64,000 nt of DNA. Origin: Syntrophales bacterium. GTDB taxonomy: Bacteria > Desulfobacterota > Syntrophia > Syntrophales > PHBD01. The stretch's first letter is position 1; the number at the start of each line of letters is the position of its first letter. The position numbers were made by a program, and so were the translations under genes. The DNA lies in the NCBI GenBank assembly GCA_035363115.1, contig DAOSEM010000011.1, positions 62,001 through 126,000 of the forward strand, in the 5' to 3' direction. The notes beneath the pieces were generated by a model. The model was not told the DNA's origin, did no database searches, and saw nothing but the letters and a program-made list of their open reading frames with translations. Below, one piece after another: positions 62,573 through 64,000 of the stretch.

Positions 62573-63754
62573 ATGCAGATTTCATCGGAGAGCATCAAGG
62601 TTGGACACCCCGACATCGTGGCGGACATCATCGCCGCACACATCATTGCGGAGATCATGGACGCGGAGAAAGAACGCAAGAAGATGGACATCAACACCAT
62701 GCCCCACTGCGGCGTCGAGGTCTTTCTCGGCAAAGGGCTTTGCGTCGTCGGGGGCGAGGTCAGCACCCGGGTCTACATCGACATCGACAAGGTGGTCCGG
62801 AAGACCGTCCTCGGCCTAGGATACAACGATGCCGCCGTCGGCCTGAACGGGAATTCCATGGGGATCCTGAACGCCATCATCCCCCAGTCCCCCAACATCA
62901 ACATCGGCACACGAGGCGATCTCGGCAAGCACAAGGAGATCGGTGCCGGCGATCAGGGCATCATGTACGGCTTCGCCTGCGACGAGACACCGGAGCTGCT
63001 TCCCCTTCCCTATGTCCTGGTGAGCCGGATGATGCGGACCTTCGAGGCGCTGAAAGATCCCATTTTCGCCCCCGACGGAAAGGGGCAGGTCTCCGTGGAA
63101 TACGACGACAAAACGGGAAAGCCGAAGCGGCTCGCCAAGGTCCTGATGTCCAACGCCATCGATTACCGTTTCGTGAAGGGGAAGAAATCGGCCGTGGAGG
63201 CCAGGGCAAAAAAGATCGCCTTCGACTGCCTCGCTGACTGGGTGGACAAGAAGACGGAGTTCCTCTGCAATCCCACGGGAGAGTGGGAGGCCGTCAATTC
63301 GTGCAGCGCCGCCGATTCGGGCGTGACGGGCCGCAAGCTCGTGGTCCAGTTCTACGGCGGCTATCCGGGGGCACAGCTGGGAGGCGGCTCCGTGGTGAAC
63401 AAGTCGCCGGAGAAGGTGGACTGCTCCGCCGCCTTCGGCGCCCGCTACGTAGCCAAGAACATCGTCGCCGCCGGCCTGGCCGCCAAGTGCTCCGTCCAGC
63501 TCGCCTACGCCATCGGCATCGCGAAGCCCTTCTCGATCTATATCGACACCTTCGGGACCGGAAAGGTTCCGAGCAAGAAGCTCGAAAAGATCGTTGCGGA
63601 CAACTTCGACCTGACGCCCGCCGGAATGATCGAGCGGTTCGACCTCCTGAGCGGGAGCGTCTACCGGAAGATCCCCGTGACCCTGTTCATGGACAACTAT
63701 CGCTGGGAGAAGACGGACCTGGCAAAGAAACTGAAGAAGGACGCAGGCATCTAA
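62573..63754 (+). CDS. metK: S-adenosylmethionine synthetase
   Basis: 393 residues. The family features are ESIKVGHPDIVADIIAAHI near the N-terminus, GAGDQGIMYGFACDE and GGGSVVNKSPEKVDCSAAFGARY. It makes SAM from methionine and ATP. The sequence is a diverged bacterial type (GHPDIVAD in place of the usual GHPDKI(C/A)D). The ATG follows AAAGGAAAG; the frame is open upstream through the riboswitch, but that is leader RNA. SAM feedback by attenuation is expected from the leader. Confidence 0.95.
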   Translation: MQISSESIKVGHPDIVADIIAAHIIAEIMDAEKERKKMDINTMPHCGVEVFLGKGLCVVGGEVSTRVYIDIDKVVRKTVLGLGYNDAAVGLNGNSMGILNAIIPQSPNINIGTRGDLGKHKEIGAGDQGIMYGFACDETPELLPLPYVLVSRMMRTFEALKDPIFAPDGKGQVSVEYDDKTGKPKRLAKVLMSNAIDYRFVKGKKSAVEARAKKIAFDCLADWVDKKTEFLCNPTGEWEAVNSCSAADSGVTGRKLVVQFYGGYPGAQLGGGSVVNKSPEKVDCSAAFGARYVAKNIVAAGLAAKCSVQLAYAIGIAKPFSIYIDTFGTGKVPSKKLEKIVADNFDLTPAGMIERFDLLSGSVYRKIPVTLFMDNYRWEKTDLAKKLKKDAGI

Positions 63755-63802
63755 TCAATCATGGAAGGGACAGGCGCGAGCCTGTTCCCCACCCCTTTCC
63801 GA

Positions 63803-63830
63803 GGGGGCGGATTTCCGAATCCGCCCCCTT
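63803..63830 (+). terminator. Terminator after metK
   Basis: GGGGGCGGATT pairs perfectly with AATCCGCCCCC around TCCG, followed by a T/C-rich tail. Confidence 0.85.
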
Positions 63831-63892
63831 CCTTATTTCCCTTTTCTCCCCCAACAGCCGGATCGCCTTCTTCTTCACTTGCATGCATCGCG

Positions 63893-64000
63893 GCGCGGGG
63901 GCTGCCACGGGGGCTTCCGCCGTCGCGGACGTTTTTTCCCGCGATCCGTCATCGAAGGTCTGTCCGGCTGAAGGAATGGGAAAAAAGTCCCAATTGCTCC
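63893..64000. repeat. Structured interspersed repeat, copy 2 (cut by window end)
   Basis: Matches 18608-18714 over its whole visible length. The internal stem reads TTTTTTCCC with GGGAAAAAA, where copy 1 has ATTTTTCCC with GGGAAAAAT, a paired change. Like copy 1 it follows the 3' end of a gene and its terminator. Confidence 0.75.

Overview
The window is GC-rich, densely coded bacterial chromosome. It looks like an anaerobic, probably syntrophic, deltaproteobacterial-type organism (Desulfobacterota, Syntrophales-like). That placement is inference from gene content: CoA-transferases and an acyl-CoA dehydrogenase, phytoene-desaturase-like flavoproteins, an HcpR/FNR-type regulator beside a ferredoxin and a hemerythrin, radical SAM chemistry, and many PAS, GGDEF and HD-GYP sensors. 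No rRNA is present to prove it.

Layout. 0-9.2 kb: an acyl-CoA dehydrogenase/CoA-transferase operon, a 7TM hybrid kinase-GGDEF protein, a flavin-binding protein, a decayed tRNA-Lys copy next to an AT-rich membrane gene, an intact tRNA-Lys and a second CoA-transferase. 9.8-12.6 kb: an AMIN-like protein, a tRNA cluster (Arg-TCG, His, Arg-TCT) and an exported multidomain protein. 12.7-18.5 kb: dprA-topA-trmFO and an EamA transporter. 18.6-18.9 kb: a composite palindromic repeat whose first part recurs at the right end of the window. 19-24.8 kb: a VKOR-DsbA fusion, a cation diffusion facilitator, a radical SAM protein, and a ferredoxin/FNR-type regulator/hemerythrin group around a perfect TTGAC-N4-GTCAA box. 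25-26.1 kb: a TetR regulator and a 95-residue protein built of three copies of an AWSDxDML repeat, linked by a 17-bp sequence shared by their upstream regions. 26.3-32.7 kb: a CHASE2 cyclase, FecR and OmpA proteins and a cache-GAF-HD-GYP phosphodiesterase. 32.8-42.4 kb: two methyltransferases, MarR, a third CoA-transferase, a GntR regulator, and two phytoene-desaturase-like flavoproteins, each followed by a tiny, similar membrane protein. 42.5-46.1 kb: a five-PAS hybrid kinase.

46.4-55.0 kb is a composite genomic island in the 3' end of a tRNA-Pro gene. A 26-bp direct repeat of the tRNA 3' end bounds it, and a third, degraded copy divides it. The left module carries a universal stress protein, a cation/proton antiporter and a lipoprotein. 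The right module carries a ribbon-helix-helix protein, a HUH-type Rep, a Cys-rich protein and a tyrosine recombinase. A hairpin buries the rep Shine-Dalgarno sequence, and a large palindrome lies upstream of the module's promoter.

55.0-63.8 kb returns to core genes: rdgB, rph, an amidase, relA/spoT, proS, ispG and metK. metK is preceded by a SAM-II-like aptamer and a terminator whose loop and 3' arm can pair with the aptamer's 3' edge, so SAM feedback by attenuation is likely.
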